A DNA stretch of 33,276 nucleotides from JAFGDH01 sp964447525 (lineage in GTDB: Archaea > Aenigmatarchaeota > Aenigmatarchaeia > QMZP01 > QMZT01), in the NCBI GenBank assembly GCA_964447525.1, contig CAYUSU010000010.1:1-33276 (forward strand), read 5' to 3'. Positions 7,278 to 14,515 of this stretch are shown in pieces; the stretch's first letter is position 1; each line of letters begins with the position of its first letter. Both the position numbers and the translations under genes were made by a program. The notes beneath the pieces were generated by a model. That model did not search any database and was not told the origin of the DNA. It saw nothing but the letters and a program-made list of their open reading frames with translations.

Positions 7278-8186
7278 TTAATTTCCTTCTGCCGTGAATG
7301 TGAATATCCCTGTATCCATGCTACCGTCCGGAACACCCTGCGGAACCTTCAGAGCCACCCAAAAAGTTGTCTTTGCACCTGGTGTGAGGGTGGAGTTGTA
7401 AATGTAATCAGTGTTTGTACAGCTCGTGCAGAGGTTGTAGTTGTACCTGAATATGATAACCTTGCTGCAGTCAGCTGATACCCCTACCGAATAGTCCTGC
7501 AGTGCGGCGTCACCACCTGTGCTTATGTCCGCATATCCCCAATCCCATGTTGCATCTTCTGTCAGAGCGTCTCCTGCGTGTGAAGAGAAATCAATCTGAC
7601 CTGATGCAGTGTCCGTCTTCGGGGATGTCGCCAAATATACTGTTCCGTTGGAGCAGTTGCCTGCGTCAGCATCCTGTGCAGTGAACCAGTAGTACTGCTG
7701 TCCTACGTCGGCTGTTCCGCTGTCAAGGCTTACAGTCCTGAACTTTCCGAAGTAACCGGTTTCGTGGCCCTCGCTCCATCCGGATGGAGGGTTCATATAT
7801 CCAGGAACTGACTCGTTCCATGTCAACGTATCGGCATAATAGAACGTTGCTGTCCCGGTCGTGTTCAGGAGTACATATTCAGTGGCATTGTAATTACTCG
7901 AATCCGCTGTTGCGAATGGATTGGAAGCTGCGTTGGACGCATCAACGTATGTCGTTGAAATGTTTCTGGTTCCTATGTTTTCCATTTCAAGTGCATAATG
8001 CGTATCATTTGTGACACCAGGTTCCGTTGCACCGAATGTAATCGACTTTGGGTTTATGTCTATTCTCGTTTGAGCGCTTACCGTTACATCCACTGTAACT
8101 TCGTCTGTATCCGTGTCCGCCATCCCCAACCCCAACAGGAAAATCGAGATTGCTAGTACACCAACCAAAGTTAGATAGAGTTTCAT
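7278..8186 (-). CDS. Secreted surface protein with many glycosylation sequons
   Basis: A 302-residue protein with a classical signal peptide (MKLYLTLVGVLAISIFLLGLGMA, cleavage near residue 23). The mature part is Thr/Ser/Asn-rich, begins with a beta-strand-like segment (VDVTVSAQTRIDINPKSITFG) and has many N-x-S/T sequons (NDT, NIS, NAT, NTT, NES, NGT, NST). Four cysteines form two apparent pairs (GNCS, DCSK; LCTSC). No C-terminal membrane anchor is present, so it must be released or held by other surface components, as a layer or filament subunit would be. It has the most conventional strong expression signals in the window: TATA box, short leader and AGGAGAT SD. Candidates are a major surface-layer or fibre protein. 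The family is not recognised. Confidence 0.85.
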   Translation of the reverse strand: MKLYLTLVGVLAISIFLLGLGMADTDTDEVTVDVTVSAQTRIDINPKSITFGATEPGVTNDTHYALEMENIGTRNISTTYVDASNAASNPFATADSSNYNATEYVLLNTTGTATFYYADTLTWNESVPGYMNPPSGWSEGHETGYFGKFRTVSLDSGTADVGQQYYWFTAQDADAGNCSNGTVYLATSPKTDTASGQIDFSSHAGDALTEDATWDWGYADISTGGDAALQDYSVGVSADCSKVIIFRYNYNLCTSCTNTDYIYNSTLTPGAKTTFWVALKVPQGVPDGSMDTGIFTFTAEGN

Positions 8187-8190
8187 TTGG

Positions 8191-8197
8191 ATCTCCT
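8191..8197 (-). promoter_or_regulatory. Shine-Dalgarno site of the secreted surface protein
   Basis: The minus strand reads AGGAGAT, ending 4 bases before the ATG at 8186. It fixes this start and shows that the mRNA has a leader, unlike most first genes in this window. Confidence 0.75.
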
Positions 8198-8223
8198 AAC
8201 ATATAATTATTGGTGTGATGCCC

Positions 8224-8231
8224 TATTTAAA
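8224..8231 (-). promoter_or_regulatory. TATA box of the secreted surface protein
   Basis: TTTAAATA on the minus strand is centred about 42 bases before the ATG. This predicts transcription start about 16-17 bases upstream of the ATG, leaving just enough leader to contain the SD at 8191-8197. Confidence 0.6.
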
Positions 8232-8361
8232 CATTTCTCCGAAATCCAGATAACAGCTCCCAAATTACACTTATTTTTCCCCATTTTCTATTTATACTTC
8301 CCCGATTTCTAAAAACTTTGCAGTATAACGTTTTTTAAAAAGATAATTTAGAACCAAATCC

Positions 8362-8369
8362 TTTTTAAA
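8362..8369 (+). promoter_or_regulatory. TATA box of the 88-residue winged-helix gene
   Basis: TTTTTAAA is centred 24-25 bases before the ATG at 8390, predicting a leaderless mRNA. The 203-base divergent region (8187-8389) also holds the promoter of the surface-protein gene on the other strand. I see no other feature in it beyond AT-rich tracts. Confidence 0.55.
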
Positions 8370-8389
8370 CATGGAACCAAACAATAATC

Positions 8390-8656
8390 ATGGGAAGAAA
8401 ACCTCTCAAGATTGCCGTGGAAACCACAATAATGGATGTTCTGGAACAAATGGATTTCCCGGTAAGCTGTAATATTCTGAAGAGGGAAGTTGGAAAGAGA
8501 ATGGACAGGGATATACATTTTGATACGGTCAAGAAATATGTCGAGGATCTCGTCAAGAAGAACCTGCTCTTCAAGAAACAACTCCCTCCCGCAAAGAAGG
8601 AACATAAGAAAGGCGTGACGCTTTATTCAAAGAAGCCATTTCCGGCCAGATGGTAG
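8390..8656 (+). CDS. Small winged-helix DNA-binding protein
   Basis: The 88-residue basic protein reads as a single winged helix: helix 1 (TTIMDVLEQM), a turn, a recognition helix region (NILKREVGKRM, HFDTVKKYVEDLVKKNLL), and a Lys-rich wing ending in VTLYSKKP. There is no ligand domain, so any sensing would depend on a partner or on abundance. It is transcribed divergently from the surface-protein gene and could control it. That is inferred from position only. The exact family is not recognised. An earlier ATG at 8371 is out of frame. Confidence 0.75.
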   Translation: MGRKPLKIAVETTIMDVLEQMDFPVSCNILKREVGKRMDRDIHFDTVKKYVEDLVKKNLLFKKQLPPAKKEHKKGVTLYSKKPFPARW

Positions 8657-8666
8657 ATTTTTCCGG

Positions 8667-8724
8667 TTCTCGTGAGAAATACAACATAACCGAACATTCT
8701 CCGTTTGAATGCACAACATGTTGT
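8667..8724. promoter_or_regulatory. Two palindromes between the small HTH genes
   Basis: TTCTC-GT-GAGAA (8667-8678) and the perfect 12-base palindrome ACAACATGTTGT (8713-8724) lie between two winged-helix genes and upstream of the TATA box of the second. They look like operator half-site pairs. The second is followed by a short T run, so it could instead mark the 3' end of the upstream transcript. Confidence 0.35.
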
Positions 8725-8753
8725 TGTTTTTTACTGTAAAAGAGCGAAAAAAC

Positions 8754-8764
8754 CTTTTTATACC
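8754..8764 (+). promoter_or_regulatory. TATA box of the 126-residue winged-helix gene
   Basis: CTTTTTATACC is centred about 23 bases before the ATG at 8782. This supports 8782 as the start over the in-frame ATGs at 8788 and 8791, and predicts a leaderless mRNA. Confidence 0.55.
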
Positions 8765-8781
8765 CCTTTTCCAACAAAAAT

Positions 8782-9162
8782 ATGCTTATGATGGAAAAAA
8801 CCGCTCTTATGGGTGTTGTGAACAACGAGGTGAGGACAGAGGCACTCATAAAACCGGAACTTCTTTTGGCTGAACTGGACAACAAAGATTTCGCGATTTT
8901 GAGGAAATTTTATCTTTCTGGGCCCAAGCCGCACGATACCTCAATGTATGTTCAGGTTATAATGAAGAAGGATCTGGAGGCTGACAACGTGAGTTTAACT
9001 GTGAGAGCGGTTGGAATCCGTATGAAAAGACTCGTTGGTCTGGGACTTCTCAAGGAAAGCGGGATAAACCCTAAGATATATTCCCCGAAAGAGGAACTGA
9101 AGGTATTCATCAGGAAGCTTATAGGAATGTATTCGTCTTCGCTTGGATTAGATCATATTTAA
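8782..9162 (+). CDS. Winged-helix transcription regulator-like protein
   Basis: In this 126-residue protein the central part is a winged helix: NKDFAILRKFYLSG as the first helix, a helix-turn-helix in VSLTVRAVGIRMKRLVGLGLLKES, and a short wing GINPKIYSPKEE. It is followed by an amphipathic C-terminal helix that may dimerise. It resembles MarR/ArsR-type regulators but cannot be placed in a subfamily. It sits 24 bases upstream of the exported-protein genes that lead to the MinD-like ATPase, so it may regulate or belong to that cluster. Confidence 0.75.
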   Translation: MLMMEKTALMGVVNNEVRTEALIKPELLLAELDNKDFAILRKFYLSGPKPHDTSMYVQVIMKKDLEADNVSLTVRAVGIRMKRLVGLGLLKESGINPKIYSPKEELKVFIRKLIGMYSSSLGLDHI

Positions 9163-9186
9163 TAATTTTTCTGCACATAAATCTTT

Positions 9187-10146
9187 ATGTATAAACTCTT
9201 TTTCAGTCTGATCGTTTTTTCGGTCCTTCTTTCTGTCCCGGCATTTTCGTTGTCGATAGGAATGGCCCCTAACGTGGCTGATCTTGGAATGGTTGAGCAG
9301 GGATCAAAGCACATAGTAGACATTTACATTATAACGGACTACGAAAGGGACCTTCTGGTAGACCTTAAAACAGGTGCGATAGGATCAAAGTTCCTGGATC
9401 CGGGCAGGGCGAGACAAACATATGAATTCGTCCCTTTGAAGGCATCTGAACAGGATATAACCGGCTGGATCAACTACATCGAGAATCCGGTCGTTCTTAA
9501 AACGGACAAGAAAGGATACATCCTAAAGAGCGGATCTACGATTAATGCAAACAAGCGAGCTACAGCCGTTCTTGAGATACCGTGGGACGCTGAACCAGGT
9601 TACCATGCGTGCTACATAGATCCGGCTCCCAGGATAACCACTAACATGAAAGGGCTCGGTGCGAACATAATAACCGTAGCGAGGATGGTAGTGGTCTTCA
9701 ATGTGGCGGGCGACCCCGTAAGATCGGGATACATAGAATCCTTCGGTTCGGAGGCGATAAACACTTACAATGAGAGAATAATGATCAATTTCAGGAACAA
9801 CGGGACCACAACGGTGATAGCGAGATCCGACAGGATCAGGATATATGATGACAAAGGGGTCATATACGAAACAAAATCCAACTTCAAAAGCGTTCCTCCG
9901 GGCAAGACTTCTTCCCTCATATCCAACTGGAACGTCATGAGCGTCCCCCCGGGAGAATACAGGATCAAGGCAGACGCTTCATGGACAACCGGGGAGACTT
10001 CTAGCGAGGGTGTAATAACGGTCCATGAGCGACCTTCCATCCCCACAGCTCAGATAATAGAGGGGGCCAAGGATTTCCCGTATTGGATAATATTCTTGGG
10101 GATCGTAATAATAGGGCTCATATTAATCTACAGGCAGAGATCATGA
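9187..10146 (+). CDS. Exported Ig-like protein with C-terminal membrane anchor
   Basis: The 319-residue protein has a signal peptide (about residues 1-22), two beta-sandwich-like regions and a C-terminal membrane helix (about 297-315) ending in the basic tail YRQRS. The first region (PNVADLGMVEQGSKHIVDIYI) resembles the opening of DUF916/WxL-associated or COG1361-like Ig-type domains. The second (about 195-285) also looks Ig-like, with PPGEYRIKADASW near its end. An AT-rich sequence at about -25 (around 9155-9166) could be a TATA box, or the gene may be co-transcribed with the HTH gene 24 bases upstream. Its stop overlaps the next start as ATGA. Role: anchored surface protein in a multi-gene set. 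Confidence 0.8.
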   Translation: MYKLFFSLIVFSVLLSVPAFSLSIGMAPNVADLGMVEQGSKHIVDIYIITDYERDLLVDLKTGAIGSKFLDPGRARQTYEFVPLKASEQDITGWINYIENPVVLKTDKKGYILKSGSTINANKRATAVLEIPWDAEPGYHACYIDPAPRITTNMKGLGANIITVARMVVVFNVAGDPVRSGYIESFGSEAINTYNERIMINFRNNGTTTVIARSDRIRIYDDKGVIYETKSNFKSVPPGKTSSLISNWNVMSVPPGEYRIKADASWTTGETSSEGVITVHERPSIPTAQIIEGAKDFPYWIIFLGIVIIGLILIYRQRS

Positions 10147-10586
10147 ATGGAAGAATGTTGCTGGTAATCGTGCTTTTGGCCATGTTATCAGCCATGTTTA
10201 TATACAACAACATAGACCGTTCCGAGACAGTCTATCCCCTCAACATGCAGATCATATCGTCTGAAGGTAATGACATGAAGTTCGGAATATCTGTTGATTC
10301 GGAACTCCTGAATTTCGGAAGGATGGCAGAGGGATCGGCAGCTGAAAAGTTAGTGACCATTAGAAATCCAGAAAACGCACCCGTGAAGATTCACATATCC
10401 TCCAGAGGCGATATTTCTGAATACATATCTTTCGAGAAGAATGATTTCGTTTTAAATAAAAACCAGGAAGAGAAAGTGTATATAAGGGCAGAAGGGAGGG
10501 ACGAAGGGAATTTCACGGGTTCCCTCACGATCATGGCCTCTACTGTTGGTGTTGGGTTGATGGAATGGATGGTTCCTTTGCTTTGA
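10143..10586 (+). CDS. Membrane-anchored Hydin/ASPM-like beta-sandwich protein
   Basis: I place the start at the ATG in the ATGA overlap with the upstream gene, giving 147 residues. An earlier in-frame ATG at 10083 would lie inside the upstream coding sequence and prepend a polar stretch before the hydrophobic helix. Residues about 5-22 form an N-terminal anchor or signal (MLLVIVLLAMLSAMFIY). The rest resembles the ASPM/SPD-2/Hydin-type sandwich, where LNFGRMAEGSAAEKLVTIRN is a typical first half of the fold and VYIRAEGRDEGNFTGSLTI the last strands. The 3' end overlaps the next gene by 22 bases. It is probably co-translated and co-assembled with the anchored proteins on either side. Confidence 0.75.
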   Translation: MNGRMLLVIVLLAMLSAMFIYNNIDRSETVYPLNMQIISSEGNDMKFGISVDSELLNFGRMAEGSAAEKLVTIRNPENAPVKIHISSRGDISEYISFEKNDFVLNKNQEEKVYIRAEGRDEGNFTGSLTIMASTVGVGLMEWMVPLL

Positions 10587-11329
10587 AATTCGCTGTAATA
10601 ACATTATTTGTTCTCATGATTCCTCAGGCATCGGAATCCCTTTCGTTGGGAGCCGAAGTGGGAGGGACGGTTAACGGCAGCGTGTCCTGGATCAACATAA
10701 CCGAGAATCCCGTTCAGATCATCGATTTTTACTGGATGAACACGGGTTCGTCCACGTGTATGGTCAGGGGAAGGATGGACTTCTTTGATCATGAAAACAA
10801 GCTTGTCTATTCAGCGTGGAGCGGGGAAAAGCCAATGATATCCGGCAGCGAAGATGACTTCCGCATTATCGCCAAACTCCCTTCAGGGATCTATCGTGCC
10901 TTCCTCAGGACATACCAATGCAACGAGATCATAGAGAACGGTCCGTACATCTTCGAAATAACCCCTTCCGGATCAGAGGGAGGGATAGAGATCACCGGTG
11001 TCAGAACCTATGAAAACACGATAGAGATATCCGTAAAAAGCGATTACGATGCGTATGTGATACCGGAGAGATACCAGTTGGGATGGATTGTGGAATCCGG
11101 TATGATCCCTACGGGATCAACTTCGAAAGAAATAGGATACGATCCAGGGGTCTGGATCAAGAGAAACATAACTTTCGTTGCTGTGTCAGAAGACGGCGAA
11201 CATTTCACCAGAAGGACATTTTCCCTTGAACGGGAGATAAAAGGACTGGATACGCTGGTTTATATTATAATTCTTGGTTTGCTGATTTCTGGTGCCATAA
11301 TGCTATTTTCCAAACGATATAACCGTTAA
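10565..11329 (+). CDS. Exported beta-sandwich protein with C-terminal membrane anchor
   Basis: The 254-residue protein has a signal peptide (about residues 1-25), extracellular beta-rich domains and a C-terminal membrane helix (about 230-248, LVYIIILGLLISGAIML) followed by the short basic tail FSKRYNR. Two cysteines (STCMV, YQCNE) could pair. It overlaps the upstream gene by 22 bases in another frame, showing tight coupling. The extracellular part is not recognised beyond an Ig-like appearance (SIYR-like PSGIYRAFLRTY). Together with the two upstream genes it makes a trio of anchored surface proteins preceding the MinD-like gene. Confidence 0.75.
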   Translation: MDGSFALKFAVITLFVLMIPQASESLSLGAEVGGTVNGSVSWINITENPVQIIDFYWMNTGSSTCMVRGRMDFFDHENKLVYSAWSGEKPMISGSEDDFRIIAKLPSGIYRAFLRTYQCNEIIENGPYIFEITPSGSEGGIEITGVRTYENTIEISVKSDYDAYVIPERYQLGWIVESGMIPTGSTSKEIGYDPGVWIKRNITFVAVSEDGEHFTRRTFSLEREIKGLDTLVYIIILGLLISGAIMLFSKRYNR

Positions 11330-11339
11330 TTTATTAATT
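11329..11339 (+). promoter_or_regulatory. TATA box of the MinD-like gene
   Basis: ATTTATTAATT is centred about 25 bases before the ATG at 11359. It decides the start: a TTG six bases earlier (11353) has no signal of its own, while the ATG at 11359 has the spacing expected for a leaderless mRNA. Confidence 0.5.
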
Positions 11340-11358
11340 TTAGAATCAAATTTTGATT

Positions 11359-12120
11359 ATGGAAAGTGTCGAAAAGATAGTCGGGGTTGTTTCTGGAAAG
11401 GGCGGCGTGGGAAAGACGACGTTCGTCTCAAACATGGGAATGGCTTTGACGGAGATGGCGGCTGATATTACGGTGGTCGACGCGGACCTCTCTACGTCCA
11501 ATCTGGGTCTCCAGCTGGGATTGTACCAGTTTCCCGTGGGACTTCAGGACGCGCTGAACGGCAGGATGGACGTAAACAACACCATATATACCCATCCATC
11601 CGGTCTGAAAATCATTCCATCATCCATCTCGCTCGGTTATCTGAGTCAGTCCATTAGCCCTTACCGGCTGAAGAGCCTGCTGTCCGGACTCGATGGGGTT
11701 GTGATGATAGATTCTCCTCCCGGACTGGGGAAGGACGTTTCCTTGGTTCTTAAGGCATGCGACGATGTTATCGTGATCACCAACCCGGAAATTACGGCGG
11801 TGACCGACGCATTCAAGGTCATAGAGGTATCCAGAGAGCTTGGCAATGAACCGTCCGGAATCGTGATAAACCGGTCCAGGGGGAAGCATGAACTGAGGCC
11901 TGAGGAGATAGAGGATATGTGCGGCGTCAAGGTTGTAGGGATCATACCAGAAGACGACATGATGAGAAGGAGCGTTTTCGAAAGGGTTCCTCTGGTCAAG
12001 TTCCGTCCGTATTCCCACGCATCCATCGCTTTCCGTAAACTGGCGGCTGACATGCTCGGCATCGATTATAAAAGTCCGAAAATGGTGAGGATAAAAAGAA
12101 TTCTTGGTGTGAACAGATGA
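11359..12120 (+). CDS. MinD/ParA-family P-loop ATPase
   Basis: The 253-residue protein carries a deviant Walker A motif KGGVGKT (residues 14-20, with the signature Lys14), the switch region VVDADLSTSNLGLQLGL and Walker B VVMIDSPPGLG, which together define the MinD/ParA/Mrp class. The last residues, KMVRIKRILGVNR, form a short basic amphipathic helix like the membrane-targeting tail of MinD, so the ATPase probably cycles on the inner membrane face. Archaea carry several MinD-like paralogues, which include positioning proteins. It overlaps the next gene (a large anchored surface protein with a basic cytoplasmic tail) as ATGA. This suggests it positions or polarises that protein. The link is inference. 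Confidence 0.9.
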   Translation: MESVEKIVGVVSGKGGVGKTTFVSNMGMALTEMAADITVVDADLSTSNLGLQLGLYQFPVGLQDALNGRMDVNNTIYTHPSGLKIIPSSISLGYLSQSISPYRLKSLLSGLDGVVMIDSPPGLGKDVSLVLKACDDVIVITNPEITAVTDAFKVIEVSRELGNEPSGIVINRSRGKHELRPEEIEDMCGVKVVGIIPEDDMMRRSVFERVPLVKFRPYSHASIAFRKLAADMLGIDYKSPKMVRIKRILGVNR

Positions 12121-14450
12121 AGAAATTGATTTTTTTACTGGTCATTTCATTTATGATACCCTGCGTGGTCAGTGCAGAAGATATAGAGATGAACGTTTCT
12201 TCGACTCCAATGATCTGGCTGGGGGATTCATTCCAAATAACTTGTAATTGCACGCCTCCGGAAAACTATACCGTTACAGGGGTATCTGCGGGAATATCCG
12301 GTCCGTTGACACCCCCTGACATAACACTTTCGCATATCGGTGATGGCATATACGAAGGTTCTTGGTCTCCACCAAAAGAAGGGCGATATTCGATAACAGT
12401 CACTTGTTCCGCGGACGGAACGAATGGCACGATCAATTCATCGGAGACGAAAGAATCATTGGCCAGGAAAATGTCACTCGATATTAAAGAAATAACCCCG
12501 GAAAAAATATACACTGATCATTCCTTCGTTACACTTTACGTCAACCTTTCCCAGTTGAGCGATTCCCTTTCCTATATAACAGACACGAATGCCGTCGAAT
12601 GGACGATATCACTCGGCGGACACATTATTGATCCGTTTTCAGTTTTTTATGATTCCATTGATTCGGTATGGGTTCTCAATTCATCATTGGACGGGATTGA
12701 TCTTAACGAGGATACATATCCTCTCGTAATAAGAGCGAGTTTCGAAGGAAGCGAAGTGAGCCTCCAGACGGACGTTTCGATCAGCGAAGCTCTGGATTTC
12801 GAGATAGTCTCCATGAGCCCGGAAAAGATTGCGCAAAACGAGAACGTGACCATCGTGCTTTCGGCCAAATACCGGGATTCGGACATATTTGCGGAATCCT
12901 CTTTTACTTTAAGGGCGGGAACCCATGCAATAACGGGTTTCCTCAAGGACAACGGCGGCAAGAGCCTGAAATTCGCATTCCCTGATATAGACCCTGGCGA
13001 ATACGGAGTCAAGGTTACAATAATCAACGACAAGGTACCGGAAACGACCATATCCCGAGATATCCTTTGCACCGTCCCCATTTCCGGGAAGATAACCAAT
13101 GCAGAAGGAAAGGGGATGAGCGGGAAGATAACGTTCATAGGAGACGACGACGAGAAGATCACGCTAAACAACGGCAAGTACTCGACGAGAATCGTTCCCG
13201 GTGATTATAACATAATAATCGAGAACATGGAAGAGATAAAATCCGCTTTTTTCAGTGGGGTGTATTTGGACGGAACCGTGGGGAACTTCTTCCGTTTCGA
13301 CAGCCTCACAGGCCTGATCAATATGAAGGGTATCAGAATATCTTCCGCTTTCGCTATGGAATTTGACAATTATTTCGACAGCATCGATGTCCAGGTTAAT
13401 TATGACGCCAAAAAAGTGAAGAATGAGCAGGCACTCGAAGTATACACATGCTCTGAGTGGAATTTTGACGCGAGGATATGCAACTCCGAATGGATAAAGA
13501 TAACCGGGGGCGTGGACGACGTAAAGAATATAGTTAACCTCGATCTGAACCATCTTTCCGCGTTCATCGTGGGGGAGAAGGAAGACACTGAAATCGAAGC
13601 CACTTTGAACAAGAATGAATACTATCTCAACGAGGAGATACGCATTCTCGGGGCCTTGCGTACCGAGGGAGGATCACCCATCACCGATTCCTATGTAACC
13701 ATAACACTGGAAAGAGACACTTTTACGGAAAAGACCAACTCCCAGGGAGTGTTTGCTTTCAACCTTCAGGCTCCTGACGAAGAAGGGGAGTATGAAATGA
13801 GGATCGTTTCGAACCAGTCGTCCATCCACCCGATCGAAGCTTTCCGTACGCTCAAGGTGACCGAGAAGAAGGAGCTTTCTTTGCTGGTCCCGATGGAAGC
13901 GGACTTGTTCGATGATTACGAAAACAGGATAGAGTTCTCGCTTTTTAATTCCGGCCAGTCGGTCCTCAGAAACGTTGAAATAAGCATAACCGGCGTACCC
14001 GCCGAATGGCTTTCTTACTCACCGAGGTCGATGGATGCGATAATTCCCGGTGAAACCAAGAAGATCGTGGTCAGGATATACCCTTCCGAACCGGATGAAA
14101 CGATCTATGATCTGCTAGTCAGGGTAGAGACTGACCAGCTGAACGAATCCTCCGCCATACCGCTGAGGATAAATGTGCAGGAAACCGTGAAGGATGATGT
14201 GCCGGAATTCCCTGGTTTTTTCACCTCGAACATGATATTGGACGCCAACGACGTTCTTAACACCGTTTCGATAATACTCGCATTCGTCGTGCTTTTCGTG
14301 GTCGTGTTCAGGTCGAAGAGCAAAAGACCGAAGAGTTTCGAGTCCAGTCCCCACATTGAAAGGATGCTGAACGGGATAAAAAAAGAGGTCATGAAGGGAA
14401 AGAAAAAACCGGCTAAAACCAAAACACGCAGAAAAACCAGAAAGGAATAA
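12117..14450 (+). CDS. Large anchored surface protein with Ig-like domains and highly basic cytoplasmic tail
   Basis: The 777-residue protein has a signal peptide cut near residue 20 (after VSA), several beta-sandwich repeats, and a single C-terminal membrane helix (about 713-731). Its 46-residue cytoplasmic tail contains 19 Lys/Arg. Recognisable domains: an Ig-like domain near the start with paired cysteines (ITCNCTPP, VTCSAD); a carboxypeptidase-regulatory/CNA-B-like region (ISGKITNAEGKGMSGKITF); a macroglobulin/filamin-like domain (EIEATLNKNEYYLNEEIRILG); and an NPCBM/NEW3-like domain (RNVEISITGVPAEWLS). It starts inside the minD-like stop codon (ATGA). The basic tail could contact the ATPase, acidic partners or nucleic acid. 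Overall: an adhesin or surface scaffold whose location may be set by MinD. Confidence 0.85.
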   Translation: MKKLIFLLVISFMIPCVVSAEDIEMNVSSTPMIWLGDSFQITCNCTPPENYTVTGVSAGISGPLTPPDITLSHIGDGIYEGSWSPPKEGRYSITVTCSADGTNGTINSSETKESLARKMSLDIKEITPEKIYTDHSFVTLYVNLSQLSDSLSYITDTNAVEWTISLGGHIIDPFSVFYDSIDSVWVLNSSLDGIDLNEDTYPLVIRASFEGSEVSLQTDVSISEALDFEIVSMSPEKIAQNENVTIVLSAKYRDSDIFAESSFTLRAGTHAITGFLKDNGGKSLKFAFPDIDPGEYGVKVTIINDKVPETTISRDILCTVPISGKITNAEGKGMSGKITFIGDDDEKITLNNGKYSTRIVPGDYNIIIENMEEIKSAFFSGVYLDGTVGNFFRFDSLTGLINMKGIRISSAFAMEFDNYFDSIDVQVNYDAKKVKNEQALEVYTCSEWNFDARICNSEWIKITGGVDDVKNIVNLDLNHLSAFIVGEKEDTEIEATLNKNEYYLNEEIRILGALRTEGGSPITDSYVTITLERDTFTEKTNSQGVFAFNLQAPDEEGEYEMRIVSNQSSIHPIEAFRTLKVTEKKELSLLVPMEADLFDDYENRIEFSLFNSGQSVLRNVEISITGVPAEWLSYSPRSMDAIIPGETKKIVVRIYPSEPDETIYDLLVRVETDQLNESSAIPLRINVQETVKDDVPEFPGFFTSNMILDANDVLNTVSIILAFVVLFVVVFRSKSKRPKSFESSPHIERMLNGIKKEVMKGKKKPAKTKTRRKTRKE

Positions 14451-14466
14451 CGATTTTTCCGGGAAA

Positions 14467-14479
14467 TTTATATTTAAAA
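14467..14479 (+). promoter_or_regulatory. TATA box of the release factor gene
   Basis: TTTATATTTAAAA is centred about 43 bases before the ATG at 14516, giving a predicted leader of about 17 bases. AGGCGAT within that leader is a weak SD. An out-of-frame ATG at 14512 leads to a stop after seven codons. Confidence 0.5.
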
Positions 14480-14515
14480 ACACGCAAACGAATAACACAT
14501 AAACAGGCGATATGG

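Noticed and set aside
10083..10142. Upstream start for the Hydin-like protein
   Set aside because: It lies inside the upstream gene's anchor region and adds polar residues before the signal. The ATGA overlap at 10143 is a better start.
11353..11358. TTG start for the MinD-like protein
   Set aside because: The ATG two codons later has the TATA spacing seen throughout the window.
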